Numbered from the stretch's first letter, positions 41,069 to 51,166 are shown. The stretch: 64,000 nt of DNA from an uncultured Pelagibacteraceae bacterium (GCA_902538885.1 CACBGU010000002.1:38612-102611), one strand, 5' to 3'. Numbers and translations are program-made. The notes: generated by a model not told the origin, from the sequence alone.

Positions 41069-41362
41069 ATGAATACTTCAGTAAATACTGATGATATTAT
41101 CTTTAATTTTTTTAAACAAATTTGTGATGAAAAAGATGATAAAAAATGTGTTGAGCTTGGAAACGAGTGGATAAAGGCAATGGAAACTAATTTATCTGAA
41201 ATGGAGAAAAAACTAAATGGGGCTGATTATATTAAGCATAAAGATGACATTCAAAGTAACAGAAACCATCTTGATAGTTTAAAAAACAAAACTTCATCTG
41301 AATGGAGACAGTACGCTACACAATGTATGATCGAGATAATGAATCATAAAGGCCAGAAATAA
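41069..41362 (+). CDS. Hypothetical protein
   Basis: 97 aa ORF. Confidence 0.5.
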   Translation: MNTSVNTDDIIFNFFKQICDEKDDKKCVELGNEWIKAMETNLSEMEKKLNGADYIKHKDDIQSNRNHLDSLKNKTSSEWRQYATQCMIEIMNHKGQK

Positions 41363-41451
41363 TGAGTAATCAGGAAAGAGTTTTTTTAATCATTTGTGCT
41401 TCTTTGATCATCTTCACTTTGCACTATTTAATTGAAAAACATTTTTTTTAA
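41362..41451 (+). CDS. Putative 29-aa single-TM small protein
   Basis: MSNQERVFLIICASLIIFTLHYLIEKHFF; start overlaps the previous stop (TAATG). Confidence 0.45.
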   Translation: MSNQERVFLIICASLIIFTLHYLIEKHFF

Positions 41452-41493
41452 AAAGACTATCAATAATTATAAAAATACATTAAATACTTAAAA

Positions 41494-41555
41494 AGGGGTG
41501 TCTTAACAGACTGAGATCATACCCTAAGAACCTGTCCGGTAATTCAGAAAGGGAT
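41494..41555 (+). ncRNA. TPP riboswitch (THI element)
   Basis: GGGGTGTC..CTGAGATCATACCC..GAACCTGTCCGGTAATTCAGAAAGGGA matches the conserved THI-box core. Confidence 0.93.
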
Positions 41556-41558
41556 AAA

Positions 41559-42998
41559 ATGGATAAAACATATTTTTTAAGTCAATCAACATCATTAATA
41601 TTAGTTATCGCAATTAGTTTAATATTTGCTTTTTTAGGAATTTTTCATTCTAAAAAATATAAGGGTATAAATAATTATTTAACTGCAAATAGAAACATCG
41701 GTTTATTTTCGCTTACAACAAGTCTTGTAGCATCAGCTTTAGGTGCTTGGATATTATTTGGTCCAGTAGCGGCTGCTACATGGGGTGGAGTAGGTGCTGT
41801 TATCGGTTATGCATTAGGCACAGCTTTTCCAATGATTTTCTTAATTTATTTTGGAAAAAAAATTAGAAATGAGTTTCCAAAAGGATTTTCTTTAGTTGAG
41901 TTTATGAGAAAGAAATTTGGCAAAAGTCTATTTAAGTTAATTTTGTTAATGACGATCTTTTACATGTTCATTTTTCTTTGTGCGGAAGTAACGGCAGTTG
42001 CTGTATTAATTAATTATATATCTGGAACAGAATTGTGGATTACAGCATTAATAGTCTTGGTAGCTACCTTAAGCTACAGCCTTTATGGTGGATTAAGAGC
42101 GTCAATATTTACTGATAACATTCAAATGATTGTAATAGGTGCTTTATTATTTATTTTGATTTCAATTATTGGTTCATCTTCAGGAGATAATTTTTCTTTT
42201 TCTTTAATTAATGAGAAAAACCCTCAACTAATAAGTTCAAATTATATTCCAGGATATACTTCTGGATTAACTTTCTTTATAGCAGTTGCAGCAACAAATT
42301 TATTTCATCAAGGAAACTGGCAAAGAGTGTATGCAGCAAAAGATTATCAAACATTAAAAACTAGTTTGATAATTTCTTTCTTTATTATTATTCCAATAGT
42401 TTTTTTAATGGGTTTTATTGGAATGGTTTCATTTTCAATAGATTCATCTGTTAGACCTGATTTAGGTTTTTTTAGTTTATTATTAAAAGATCAAACTGAA
42501 ATTTTATCCTTATTGATTATTATTCTTGGTCTTGCATTAACAATTTCTACTGTTGATACTTTGGTTAATGCTATTTCTAGTTTATTTGTAGCTGATGGCA
42601 AAGCAACTTTTAATTTAGATAAAAAAACTGATTACTTAAAAATATCTAAATATTTCATTTTAATTTTGTCTGTAATTGCATTTGGTGTTGCTTCAAAAGG
42701 ATTTGATATTTTATATTTATTCTTACTTGCAGATTTATTTTGTTGTGGGTTTGTAGTGACTGTTTTTTATAGCTTCTATAATAAAGTGGATGAAAAAACC
42801 GCTTATGTTTCAATTATAATTGGTTTAGTTGCTGGATTTTTAATGTTTCCATTTCCAGATTTTTCTAAAAGTTTATTAGTGGGAGTATTTTTGTCTAAAG
42901 ACCTGTTTTCACCATTTATAGCTCAATCTTTATTATTTTTATCTTTTTTGATTGCAACTTTCTTGCCTGCAATAATTTTAAAAATTAAATTTAGATAG
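41559..42998 (+). CDS. thiV: Sodium:solute symporter, probable thiamin/pyrimidine-precursor transporter (ThiV-like)
   Basis: SSS family multi-TM protein directly downstream of a TPP riboswitch. Confidence 0.75.
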   Translation: MDKTYFLSQSTSLILVIAISLIFAFLGIFHSKKYKGINNYLTANRNIGLFSLTTSLVASALGAWILFGPVAAATWGGVGAVIGYALGTAFPMIFLIYFGKKIRNEFPKGFSLVEFMRKKFGKSLFKLILLMTIFYMFIFLCAEVTAVAVLINYISGTELWITALIVLVATLSYSLYGGLRASIFTDNIQMIVIGALLFILISIIGSSSGDNFSFSLINEKNPQLISSNYIPGYTSGLTFFIAVAATNLFHQGNWQRVYAAKDYQTLKTSLIISFFIIIPIVFLMGFIGMVSFSIDSSVRPDLGFFSLLLKDQTEILSLLIIILGLALTISTVDTLVNAISSLFVADGKATFNLDKKTDYLKISKYFILILSVIAFGVASKGFDILYLFLLADLFCCGFVVTVFYSFYNKVDEKTAYVSIIIGLVAGFLMFPFPDFSKSLLVGVFLSKDLFSPFIAQSLLFLSFLIATFLPAIILKIKFR

Positions 42999-43359
42999 AA
43001 GATTTTAAAGCATCATAAATAAGTTCTTTAGTAGTCTCACCAATGCTTCTGTAAACTTCTTTATTATCTTTAAAAATTAAAAGTGTTGTTTGATATTGAA
43101 CGTTAAAAAATTGAGCAATTTCTTTATTTGTTACATCAAAAGCAAAGTACTCCATATTATCAAAATCATTTTTTGCTTTTTCAAGAACTTTCATTTGGCT
43201 AGCACAAGATGTACAATATTTAATCCAAGAACTAACTACCACAACTTTTCCCTCTGATAGAGCTTTATCAAACAACTCTTTACTATAAGTGGTTTCTTTT
43301 CCAATTGCCTTGGTGCTAAATGCTAATACAAAACAGATAAATACTAAAAATTTTTTCAT
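42991..43359 (-). CDS. Thioredoxin-like (DsbD C-terminal-like) secreted protein
   Basis: Signal peptide; SSWIKYCTSCASQMKVLEKA CxxC. Confidence 0.75.
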   Translation of the reverse strand: MKKFLVFICFVLAFSTKAIGKETTYSKELFDKALSEGKVVVVSSWIKYCTSCASQMKVLEKAKNDFDNMEYFAFDVTNKEIAQFFNVQYQTTLLIFKDNKEVYRSIGETTKELIYDALKSSI

Positions 43360-43404
43360 TAAACCAAAATTAAGCTAAATTTTAATTTATTGTAATACTA
43401 TAAA

Positions 43405-44364
43405 TTGTCTCTATATATGCCTAACCACATGTTAAACGAGCAAATAAGCATAAATAACCTGTCAAAAGTGTACGATAATGGTTTTGAGGCATTAAAAAAA
43501 ATAAACCTAAATATTAAGAAGGGTGAAATTTTTGCAATGCTTGGACCAAATGGTGCAGGAAAAACTACACTTATAAGTATTATCTGTGGGATAGTAAGAC
43601 CATCTTCTGGGAAAGTTACAGTAGATGAATTTGATATTATTGATGATTATAGAGAAACAAGATCTAGAATTGGATTAGTTCCTCAAGAGTTAACTTTAGA
43701 GCAATTTGAAACTGTATTTAATAACGTTTCATATTCTAGAGGTTTGTACGGGAAAAAACCTGACCCTAAACATATTGAGAAAGTTTTAAAAGATCTAAGT
43801 CTATGGGATAAAAAAGATTTAAGGCTTAGACAATTATCTGGGGGAATGAAAAGAAGAGTTTTGATTGCAAAAGCATTATCTCATGAACCAACCATTTTAT
43901 TTTTAGATGAACCAACTGCTGGTGTTGATGTTGAGTTAAGGCAGGATATGTGGAAAGTTGTTGAGAGTTTAAGAAAAACTGGTGTTACAATAATTTTAAC
44001 AACACACTACATAGAGGAAGCTGAAGCTATTGCAGATAGAGTAGGGGTAATCAATCAAGGAGAAATTATAGTGGTTGATGAAACAAAAGAATTATTAAAG
44101 AAAATGGGCCACAAGAAACTCACTGTGGACTTACAAGAAGAAGTTAAAGAATTACCAAGTAGTTTAGAAAAATATAATCTTGAAATTGGTAAAGATAAAA
44201 TGTCAATAGATTATACTTATAATGTTCAAGCAAAACAAACAGGGATAACAAATTTACTTCAAGATTTAAAAGATGCAGGTTTAAAATTAAAAGATTTAAA
44301 AACGGAACAAAGCACATTAGAAAAAATATTTGTCAGTTTAGTAAAGGAAAATAATGAAATTTAA
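43405..44364 (+). CDS. ABC-2 type transporter ATP-binding protein
   Basis: [45 protein letters not shown]. Confidence 0.93.
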   Translation: MSLYMPNHMLNEQISINNLSKVYDNGFEALKKINLNIKKGEIFAMLGPNGAGKTTLISIICGIVRPSSGKVTVDEFDIIDDYRETRSRIGLVPQELTLEQFETVFNNVSYSRGLYGKKPDPKHIEKVLKDLSLWDKKDLRLRQLSGGMKRRVLIAKALSHEPTILFLDEPTAGVDVELRQDMWKVVESLRKTGVTIILTTHYIEEAEAIADRVGVINQGEIIVVDETKELLKKMGHKKLTVDLQEEVKELPSSLEKYNLEIGKDKMSIDYTYNVQAKQTGITNLLQDLKDAGLKLKDLKTEQSTLEKIFVSLVKENNEI

Positions 44365-45121
44365 TTATTATGCTTTTAAAGCAATTTATCTACATGAGAT
44401 GGATAGATTTAAACGGACATTGATGCAATCTTTGTTATCGCCAGTTTTATCTACCTCTTTATATTTTATTGTTTTTGGATCAGTAATTGGAGGCTATGTA
44501 GAAAATATTGATGGGATTAGTTATGGATCATACATTGTTCCAGGTTTATTGATGCTTACTCTTTTAACTCAATCAATCAGTAACACATCCTTTGGTATAT
44601 TTTTTCCTAAATTTAATGGAACTATTTATGAAATCTTAGCAGCTCCCATATCAACTTTAGAAATTGTTCTTGCTTTTGTTGGTGCTGGTGCAACAAAAAC
44701 TTTAATTGTAGGTTTTGTAATTTTTATAACGGCAACATTTTTTGTAGAGGTAGATGTAAAATATCCTTTATTAATGATATTTTTATTAGTTTTAGTTGCT
44801 TTTACTTTTGCCTTGTTTGGTTTTTTAATCGGATTGATGAGTTCTAACTTTGAGCAAATGTCAATTATACCAACACTAGTTATTACTCCGATGGTATTTT
44901 TAGGTGGAAGTTTATATTCTTTAGATATGCTGCCAGAATTTTGGCAGATGGTTACTTATTTTAATCCAGTAGTTTATCTAATAAATGGATTAAGATTTTC
45001 ATTTTATGGAGTATCAGATTTTAATATTTGGGTTAGCATCATTTCTATGGTTGCTTTTTTATTAGGATGCATCACGATTGTTACTATTTTACTTAAAAAA
45101 GGTTACAATATTAAATCTTAG
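44354..45121 (+). CDS. ABC-2 type transporter permease
   Basis: Multi-TM; overlaps ATPase; [17 protein letters not shown]. Confidence 0.92.
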   Translation: MKFNYYAFKAIYLHEMDRFKRTLMQSLLSPVLSTSLYFIVFGSVIGGYVENIDGISYGSYIVPGLLMLTLLTQSISNTSFGIFFPKFNGTIYEILAAPISTLEIVLAFVGAGATKTLIVGFVIFITATFFVEVDVKYPLLMIFLLVLVAFTFALFGFLIGLMSSNFEQMSIIPTLVITPMVFLGGSLYSLDMLPEFWQMVTYFNPVVYLINGLRFSFYGVSDFNIWVSIISMVAFLLGCITIVTILLKKGYNIKS

Positions 45122-46257
45122 CTACTAGCTATTTTCTTTTTAGGATCATAAAAAGGTTTTTCTACAATGGTAGCAGAATATTTTCCTTCATGAGTTTGAA
45201 CATCTAATTGATTTCCTAATTCTGAATAATTTATTCCTATCATTGCAAGTGCAATATTCTTTTTTAATCTAGGTGAATATACAGCAGAGGTTACTTTACC
45301 AATTGTCTTACCATCTTTTTCCATTGGCCAAAAAGTCGTGTTAGGTCCTGATAAAGGATTACAATCAATTATAAGCCCAACCTGTTTTCTCTTTATTCCA
45401 TCTTGCTTAATTTTTTTTAGAGCATCTTTACCTATAAAGTCTATATCAGTTTCTAAATTAACTAATCGATCTAATCCTAATTCAAATGGATTAGTATGAA
45501 TGTCAGCATCTGCATGATATGAAAGCATACCGCCTTCAATTCTTCTTATGGACGATGTATGACCTGGTTGAATTCCATGTTCTTTACCTGCAGCCATAAT
45601 TTTTTCATATAATTCATTTCCTTTTGAGCCATCTCTTAAATAAATTTCGTAACCAAGTTCACTTGACCAACCTGTTCTTGAAACAATTAATGGAATTCCA
45701 TCAAGTTGATATTCTCTTAGCCAATAATATTTAAGATCTCTGATATCTTCACCAAATAGTTTGACCATTATTTCTTGTGAGGTAGGGCCTTGTAACTGTA
45801 GAGGGGAAACATCTGGTTCAGATATTTTTACATCTAAACCTGAATTAATCGCAACACCTTGTGCCCATAACAAAACATCACTATCTGCCAAGGATAACCA
45901 AAAATGATTTTCTGCTAATCTTAGTAAAACTGGATCGTTTAAAATACCACCATCATTGTTTACGATTAGTACATATTTACACTGTCCTATTGATAATTTT
46001 GAAAGATCTCTAGGAGTTAATAATTGAGTAAATTTGTAGGCATCAGGACCAGTTATTTCAACCTGTCTTTCAACCGCCACATCACATAAAATTGATCTTT
46101 CAATAAGGTTCCAAAAGTTTTGTTCAGGACTTCCAAAGTCTCTTGGAATATACATATGATTATATACAGAAAAACCTGTAGCCCCCCATTTAACAGTAGA
46201 GTCAAAATATGGAGACTTTCTTATTTGTGTTCCAAAACCAAAGTTTTTATTAGACAT
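45118..46257 (-). CDS. dmdA: DMSP demethylase (GcvT family)
   Basis: KSPYFDSTVKWGATGFSVYNHMYIPRDFG, CDVAVERQVEITGPDA, RRIEGGMLSYHADAD; resembles Pelagibacter DmdA. Confidence 0.85.
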   Translation of the reverse strand: MSNKNFGFGTQIRKSPYFDSTVKWGATGFSVYNHMYIPRDFGSPEQNFWNLIERSILCDVAVERQVEITGPDAYKFTQLLTPRDLSKLSIGQCKYVLIVNNDGGILNDPVLLRLAENHFWLSLADSDVLLWAQGVAINSGLDVKISEPDVSPLQLQGPTSQEIMVKLFGEDIRDLKYYWLREYQLDGIPLIVSRTGWSSELGYEIYLRDGSKGNELYEKIMAAGKEHGIQPGHTSSIRRIEGGMLSYHADADIHTNPFELGLDRLVNLETDIDFIGKDALKKIKQDGIKRKQVGLIIDCNPLSGPNTTFWPMEKDGKTIGKVTSAVYSPRLKKNIALAMIGINYSELGNQLDVQTHEGKYSATIVEKPFYDPKKKIASS

Positions 46258-46293
46258 TTGTGACCCTTAACAGTCTTGGTATGAATTACAAAC

Positions 46294-46319
46294 AAAAAAA
46301 ATAGCCCTGTTAAGGGCTA
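46294..46319 (-). terminator. Intrinsic terminator after aceA
   Basis: Minus strand TAGCCCT-TAAC-AGGGCTA followed by TTTTTTTT. Confidence 0.85.
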
Positions 46320-46348
46320 CTAAAAAAATGGAGAGGGAAGTTATTTTT

Positions 46349-47623
46349 TTAAAACTGTTCTGACTCTGTAGATCCAGCCATTGCTGTAGTTGAGCTTTGA
46401 CCGCTACTGATAGTATTTGATACTGCATCAAAATAAGATGTACCAACTTCTCTTTGGTGTTTAACACTAGTATAACCATCTTTTTCTCGAGCAAATTCTT
46501 GTTGTTGAATTCTAGAGTATGCGGCCATACCTTCTTTTCTGTATTTTTCAGCAAGCTCAAAGATTGCAATATTTTGAGTATGAAAACCAGCAAGAGTAAT
46601 AAATTGAAATTTATAACCCATTTTTGCAATCTCTTGTTGGAATGTAGCAATTTCATCATCGCTTAAATGTTTTTTCCAATTAAAAGAAGGTGAACAATTA
46701 TACGCTAAAAGTTTTCCAGGAAATTTTTCATGTATTGCATCAGCAAACTTTTTAGCTTCTGCTAAATTAGGCGTTGCTGTTTCACACCAAATTAAATCAG
46801 CATAAGGTGCATAAGCTAAACCTCTAGAGATAGCCTGTTCAATTCCATCTTTTACATAATGAAAACCTTCAGGAGATCTTTCACCTGTTAAAAATGGTTT
46901 ATCATTTTCATCAAAATCATTCGTAATTAGTTTTGCAGCATTCGCATCAGTTCTTGCTAAAATAATTAATGGAACTTCTGCAATATCAGCAGCTAATCTT
47001 GCAGCTTTTAAATTTTTTACCATTGTTCCTGTTGGCACCAAAACTTTACCACCCATATGACCACATTTTTTTTCACTAGCTAGTTGGTCCTCAAAGTGCA
47101 CACCTGCAGCGCCTGCTCTTATAAATTTTTTAGTTAATTCAAACACATTTAATGGACCACCAAATCCAGCTTCACCATCAGCAATAATAGGCAACATGTA
47201 ATCTGTTCTATCTTCTTTTTTCATATCACCGTCTTGCATTTCCATATGTTGAATTTGATCAGCTCTTATTAAAGAGTTATTCATAGACTCAACTAATTTT
47301 GGTGCACTGTCATAAGGATATAGTGATTGATCTGGGTACATTTCACCAGCTGTATTAGCATCAGCAGCAACTTGCCACCCGCTTAAATAAATTGCTTTTA
47401 AACCAGCTTTTGCATGTTGTACCGCTTGATTACCTGACAAAGAGCCAAGTGTGTTCACATATGGCTCAGAATTTAATAATTTCCAAAGTTTTTGAGATTG
47501 GTTTTTACACAAAGAATACTCAATTTTAATTGAGCCTCTTAATCTTTCAACTTCTTCCTCAGTATAGTCTCTTTTTATTCCAGCAAATCTTTTTAAGTCG
47601 TATGAGATTTTTTCTGCACTCAT
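46349..47623 (-). CDS. aceA: Isocitrate lyase
   Basis: [39 protein letters not shown]. Confidence 0.97.
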   Translation of the reverse strand: MSAEKISYDLKRFAGIKRDYTEEEVERLRGSIKIEYSLCKNQSQKLWKLLNSEPYVNTLGSLSGNQAVQHAKAGLKAIYLSGWQVAADANTAGEMYPDQSLYPYDSAPKLVESMNNSLIRADQIQHMEMQDGDMKKEDRTDYMLPIIADGEAGFGGPLNVFELTKKFIRAGAAGVHFEDQLASEKKCGHMGGKVLVPTGTMVKNLKAARLAADIAEVPLIILARTDANAAKLITNDFDENDKPFLTGERSPEGFHYVKDGIEQAISRGLAYAPYADLIWCETATPNLAEAKKFADAIHEKFPGKLLAYNCSPSFNWKKHLSDDEIATFQQEIAKMGYKFQFITLAGFHTQNIAIFELAEKYRKEGMAAYSRIQQQEFAREKDGYTSVKHQREVGTSYFDAVSNTISSGQSSTTAMAGSTESEQF

Positions 47624-47674
47624 TTGTTAGTTTCCTTTGTGTTTTAATTTAGAAAATTGAATAAGAAGAATGAA

Positions 47675-47836
47675 CTAGTTGCTATCGTCTAAGGCTTTGA
47701 TTAGCTCACTCATTCCACTTGAACCCCAATCACAATGATCATCTCTCATATAGATTCCTCTACTGTTGTGATGATCTAAGTCCTCTTTTTTGATGATTTG
47801 AGCTTCATTTTCTGTGTTTTTTAAATTTTTATCCAT
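47675..47836 (-). CDS. Putative 53-aa small protein
   Basis: MDKNLKNTENEAQIIKKEDLDHHNSRGIYMRDDHCDWGSSGMSELIKALDDSN; complete ATG..TAG ORF upstream of aceA, missed by the ORF track. Confidence 0.5.
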   Translation of the reverse strand: MDKNLKNTENEAQIIKKEDLDHHNSRGIYMRDDHCDWGSSGMSELIKALDDSN

Positions 47837-47842
47837 GTAAAT

Positions 47843-47945
47843 TGTATATTTTACAGAATTTACAAAATCTATAAAAAACGTTAAAAAGCTTTGTAAATAG
47901 CGAAAAAATATTGTAAAAATAAATTTACAAAATTTACAAATAGTA
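47843..47945. promoter_or_regulatory. Cluster of TTTACA/TGTAAA half-sites, putative ScfR/RamB operator
   Basis: TTTACAG, ATTTACAAAA, TTTGTAAAT, TTGTAAAAAT, AATTTACAAAATTTACAAAT in the divergent intergenic region. Confidence 0.6.
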
Positions 47946-47948
47946 AAT

Positions 47949-49382
47949 ATGAGTCAAATAGATTTAAAAATAGGGCCAAAAATCAAGTCTTTTAGAAGAC
48001 AGCTTGGTCTTCAAGCAAACAAATTAGCCGAAGATTTAAACATTTCACCAAGTTATTTAAACCTTATTGAAAGTGGAAAAAGAAAAATTGATGGTGATCT
48101 GCTATTAAACTTATGTGAAAGATTAAATATTCAGTTATCAGATCTTACTTCAAAAACAGATATTAATCTTCAAAATACAATCTCTGAGATTTTAGATGAT
48201 AGTTTATTTGAGGATTTAGATATTTTAGGACCTGAAGTAAAAGATTTAGTTAGCACTAACCCAAAAATTGGAAAAGCAATTGTAAGACTTGGAGATATTT
48301 TAAAAAAAAAGGATCACGAGCTAATTAATAAGATAGAAAAAATTTCTGGTAAAATTGTTGATAATAGAAAGAATTCTTTTCCAGGAGAAGTTATTTCAGA
48401 CTTTTTACAAGAAAATAAAAATTACTTTCCTAAGTTAGAAGAATTTGCAAATAAGGTTTTTGATAAAATTCAAAAAAATAATCGTACAAGATACATTGCT
48501 TTATGTGAATATCTATATTCAGAATATTCAATTACTGTAAAAGATGTTATTCCTGATGAAAGCAAACCATTTTCAAAAATTTATAATAAAAATAAAAAAG
48601 AGTTATTGCTTAGTGATTACAGTTCACTGGAAACAAAAAAATTACATGCAGCTGCACAAATAGCACAAGAAGGTGCAAATAAAGAAATTGATGACTATCT
48701 TTCAAAATTTAGTTTTCCATCTGAGGAGTCAAAAAAGTTAACTAAAGTTGCTTTGCTAAATTATTGCGGAGCAGCTATTTTAATGCCTTATAAATTATTT
48801 CATTCTGAGTGCAAAAAGCTAAAATATGATTTAGAGTTACTTCAAAATACTTTTGCAACATCTTTTGAACAAGTGGCTCATAGAGTAACTTGTCTTCAAG
48901 ACCCAAAACTTCCTGGAATTCCTTTTCATTTTTTAAGAGTTGATATGGCAGGTAATATTTCTAAAAGATTCTCTTTATCAGGTATAGATATTCCAAGATA
49001 TGGTGGTGCTTGTCCACGATGGAATGTTTACTCTGCTTTTACTAGACCAGGGGTTATTCAAGCAGCTGTAAGTAAAATGAATAATGGTGAAAAATATGTT
49101 TGTATTGCAAGAACTGTTGAAAAAGGTATTGGACGATTTGGTCAATCAAAGAGTGTTTTATCTATAGGACTTGGTTGTGATGCAAAATATGCAAAAGATT
49201 TTGTTTATACTGAAAACATAAATATAAATGATAAATCGACTGAAATTCCAATTGGAGTTTCTTGCAGAACCTGTGACAGATTAGATTGTTCACAAAGAGC
49301 ATTCCCCCCATTACATAAAAAATTTGATGTTGATTTAAATACAAGAGGTGTTTCGGTTTATGTCAGCGATGACAAAGCTTAA
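47949..49382 (+). CDS. XRE-family ScfR/RamB-type short-chain fatty acid/glyoxylate-cycle regulator
   Basis: N-terminal HTH (ANKLAEDLNISPSYLNLIESGKRKI), C-terminal GVSCRTCDRLDCSQRAFPPL typical of ScfR/DUF2083. Confidence 0.9.
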   Translation: MSQIDLKIGPKIKSFRRQLGLQANKLAEDLNISPSYLNLIESGKRKIDGDLLLNLCERLNIQLSDLTSKTDINLQNTISEILDDSLFEDLDILGPEVKDLVSTNPKIGKAIVRLGDILKKKDHELINKIEKISGKIVDNRKNSFPGEVISDFLQENKNYFPKLEEFANKVFDKIQKNNRTRYIALCEYLYSEYSITVKDVIPDESKPFSKIYNKNKKELLLSDYSSLETKKLHAAAQIAQEGANKEIDDYLSKFSFPSEESKKLTKVALLNYCGAAILMPYKLFHSECKKLKYDLELLQNTFATSFEQVAHRVTCLQDPKLPGIPFHFLRVDMAGNISKRFSLSGIDIPRYGGACPRWNVYSAFTRPGVIQAAVSKMNNGEKYVCIARTVEKGIGRFGQSKSVLSIGLGCDAKYAKDFVYTENININDKSTEIPIGVSCRTCDRLDCSQRAFPPLHKKFDVDLNTRGVSVYVSDDKA

Positions 49383-49384
49383 TT

Positions 49385-49549
49385 ATGATTAAATATATAC
49401 TGCCAGCTATAATTATTTTTTTAATAGTATTATTCTGGGAAAAAATTACTGAGTTCGTAGAAAAAAAATTCAATATTAAGCTAAATTATATTGTTGTTAG
49501 TTCCATTATTGCTGCAATAGCAGTTATCCTTTTACTCCTAAATTACTAG
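49385..49549 (+). CDS. Putative 54-aa membrane small protein
   Basis: MIKYILPAIIIFLIVLFWEKITEFVEKKFNIKLNYIVVSSIIAAIAVILLLLNY; two TM segments. Confidence 0.55.
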   Translation: MIKYILPAIIIFLIVLFWEKITEFVEKKFNIKLNYIVVSSIIAAIAVILLLLNY

Positions 49550-49554
49550 GATTT

Positions 49555-49824
49555 ATGAATAATCTGGAAGTTTCAAATTTTGAAATTGATGAAACTGATG
49601 GAGTTTTTACCTTTAAAAATGAAAATACAACTATAGGCTTTGTTAGATTTAATGAAAAAGGTGAGGTAGAGTATATTTTTGTTAATCCAATTTTTAGAAA
49701 ACAAGGGTTAGCAACTAAACTATTACAATTAGTAAAACAAAAAACTGGAAAAGAAATAATACTTCAAGAACCAATCAGCCCTTTAGGATCGAAATTATTA
49801 AAATCATTAAATAAATGGAAATAA
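49555..49824 (+). CDS. GNAT-like acetyltransferase domain protein
   Basis: VEYIFVNPIFRKQGLATKLLQLV. Confidence 0.75.
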   Translation: MNNLEVSNFEIDETDGVFTFKNENTTIGFVRFNEKGEVEYIFVNPIFRKQGLATKLLQLVKQKTGKEIILQEPISPLGSKLLKSLNKWK

Positions 49825-50561
49825 ACTTATTATTTTTTTTTACAGTTGTTCCAGCAATAATTTTATATGGAATTGCAAAATCAGGCCTAGGTGGTTCCAT
49901 GACTTTAATTTCAGTTCCCTTAATGACTATAGTGATGCCACTAAATCAAGCTTTAGGAATTATTTTACCAATTCTAATTTTTTCAGATTTTATTGCTGTT
50001 TATAAATATAGAAAAGAATTTGATTTAGGAACTTTGAAATTAATGGTTCCATTTGCAGCCATTGGTATAATTATTGGATCTTTAACTTTTTCATATTTTT
50101 CAGAAGATTTGTTAAAATTTATAATTGGAGTAATGGGTTTCTTGTTTGCAGGTCATTATTTCTTTTTTAAAAAAGATAAAGAAAAAAAATCAGAGAAAAA
50201 TTTTTTAAAAGGTGGAACTTGTTCTGTGGTTGCAGGTTTTACAAGTTTTTGTGTGCATGCAGGAGGAACTCCTACCAGTCTTTACTTGCTTCCACTTAGA
50301 ATGAAAAAAGAAATCTATGTTGGAACAAGAATATTTTTTTTTACTTTTGTAAATTTAATTAAACTTCCTTTGTATATCAATTTGTCTATGACAAATTTAG
50401 AGTCTTTTAAACAGTCAGCAATATTATTCCCAGTTGCGTTATTAGGAATATTGATTGGATATAAATTACTTAAAATTATTGAAGAAAAATTATTTTATAA
50501 TTTTATATATGCTCTAATTTTCATAACTAGCTCAAAGCTTTTATATGATTATCTAATATGA
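49815..50561 (+). CDS. TauE/SafE family sulfite exporter-like permease
   Basis: Multi-TM with TauE/SafE pattern (KSGLGGSMTLISVPLM, AGFTSFCVHAGGTP). Confidence 0.85.
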   Translation: MEINLLFFFTVVPAIILYGIAKSGLGGSMTLISVPLMTIVMPLNQALGIILPILIFSDFIAVYKYRKEFDLGTLKLMVPFAAIGIIIGSLTFSYFSEDLLKFIIGVMGFLFAGHYFFFKKDKEKKSEKNFLKGGTCSVVAGFTSFCVHAGGTPTSLYLLPLRMKKEIYVGTRIFFFTFVNLIKLPLYINLSMTNLESFKQSAILFPVALLGILIGYKLLKIIEEKLFYNFIYALIFITSSKLLYDYLI

Positions 50562-50611
50562 TTTTTTTACACATACTAAATTTTAAATAAATGTTTAAAT
50601 TTATTTAAATT

Positions 50612-51166
50612 ATGAAAAAAAAATTTAATCCAAGAATTAAAGCTAGATTAAGAAAAAATCGACAAGCCTTAAGTAAAAATATCGAAAACTTTTTTGGCTG
50701 GGTTAAAGGTGCAAAACTTGTTGAGCTTAAAGAATGCAATACAGATGAAGATCCTGTAAGACCAGAGTTAGATAATAAGTTTAGAACAGGATATGGAAGA
50801 AAAATTTTTGGAGTTGAATATAAAGGTGAAATTCATGCTGTAATGTGTTTTGCTTATACAAATAAAATTCCAAAAAATGTTGAAGAGTTAGAAAAATTAA
50901 GCACCGATGCATTTCTACAAACTGCTATGAGAGATCAGTCTGGTGGTCAAATAGCAATTGCTTACACTGTCTGGTCTAAAAAAAAGGGTGGAGGAAAATT
51001 AATTGTAAAAGAAGTGTTCAAAAAAATTAAAAAATCTAATCATTTAAATAGATTAGTAACCCTCTCACCTTTAACAGAAATGGCAACTAATTTTCATGAG
51101 AGAAATGGTGCTAAATTAATTCAAATTAACGATACTACACAAAATTTTGAATATAAAGTTATGTGA
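50612..51166 (+). CDS. Hypothetical protein, possible GNAT fold
   Basis: 184 aa ORF with SD; IAIAYTVWSKKKGGGKLIVKEVFKKIKK. Confidence 0.5.
   Translation: MKKKFNPRIKARLRKNRQALSKNIENFFGWVKGAKLVELKECNTDEDPVRPELDNKFRTGYGRKIFGVEYKGEIHAVMCFAYTNKIPKNVEELEKLSTDAFLQTAMRDQSGGQIAIAYTVWSKKKGGGKLIVKEVFKKIKKSNHLNRLVTLSPLTEMATNFHERNGAKLIQINDTTQNFEYKVM

Noticed and set aside
46331-46345. GGAGAGGGAAG resembling part of a glycine riboswitch or a second SD
   Set aside because: No accompanying glycine-riboswitch core; it lies just past the aceA stop and no gene starts there.
46267-46659. 130-aa minus-strand ORF overlapping aceA's 3' end
   Set aside because: Overlaps the well-supported isocitrate lyase reading frame and the terminator; low-complexity K/L-rich translation with no family resemblance.
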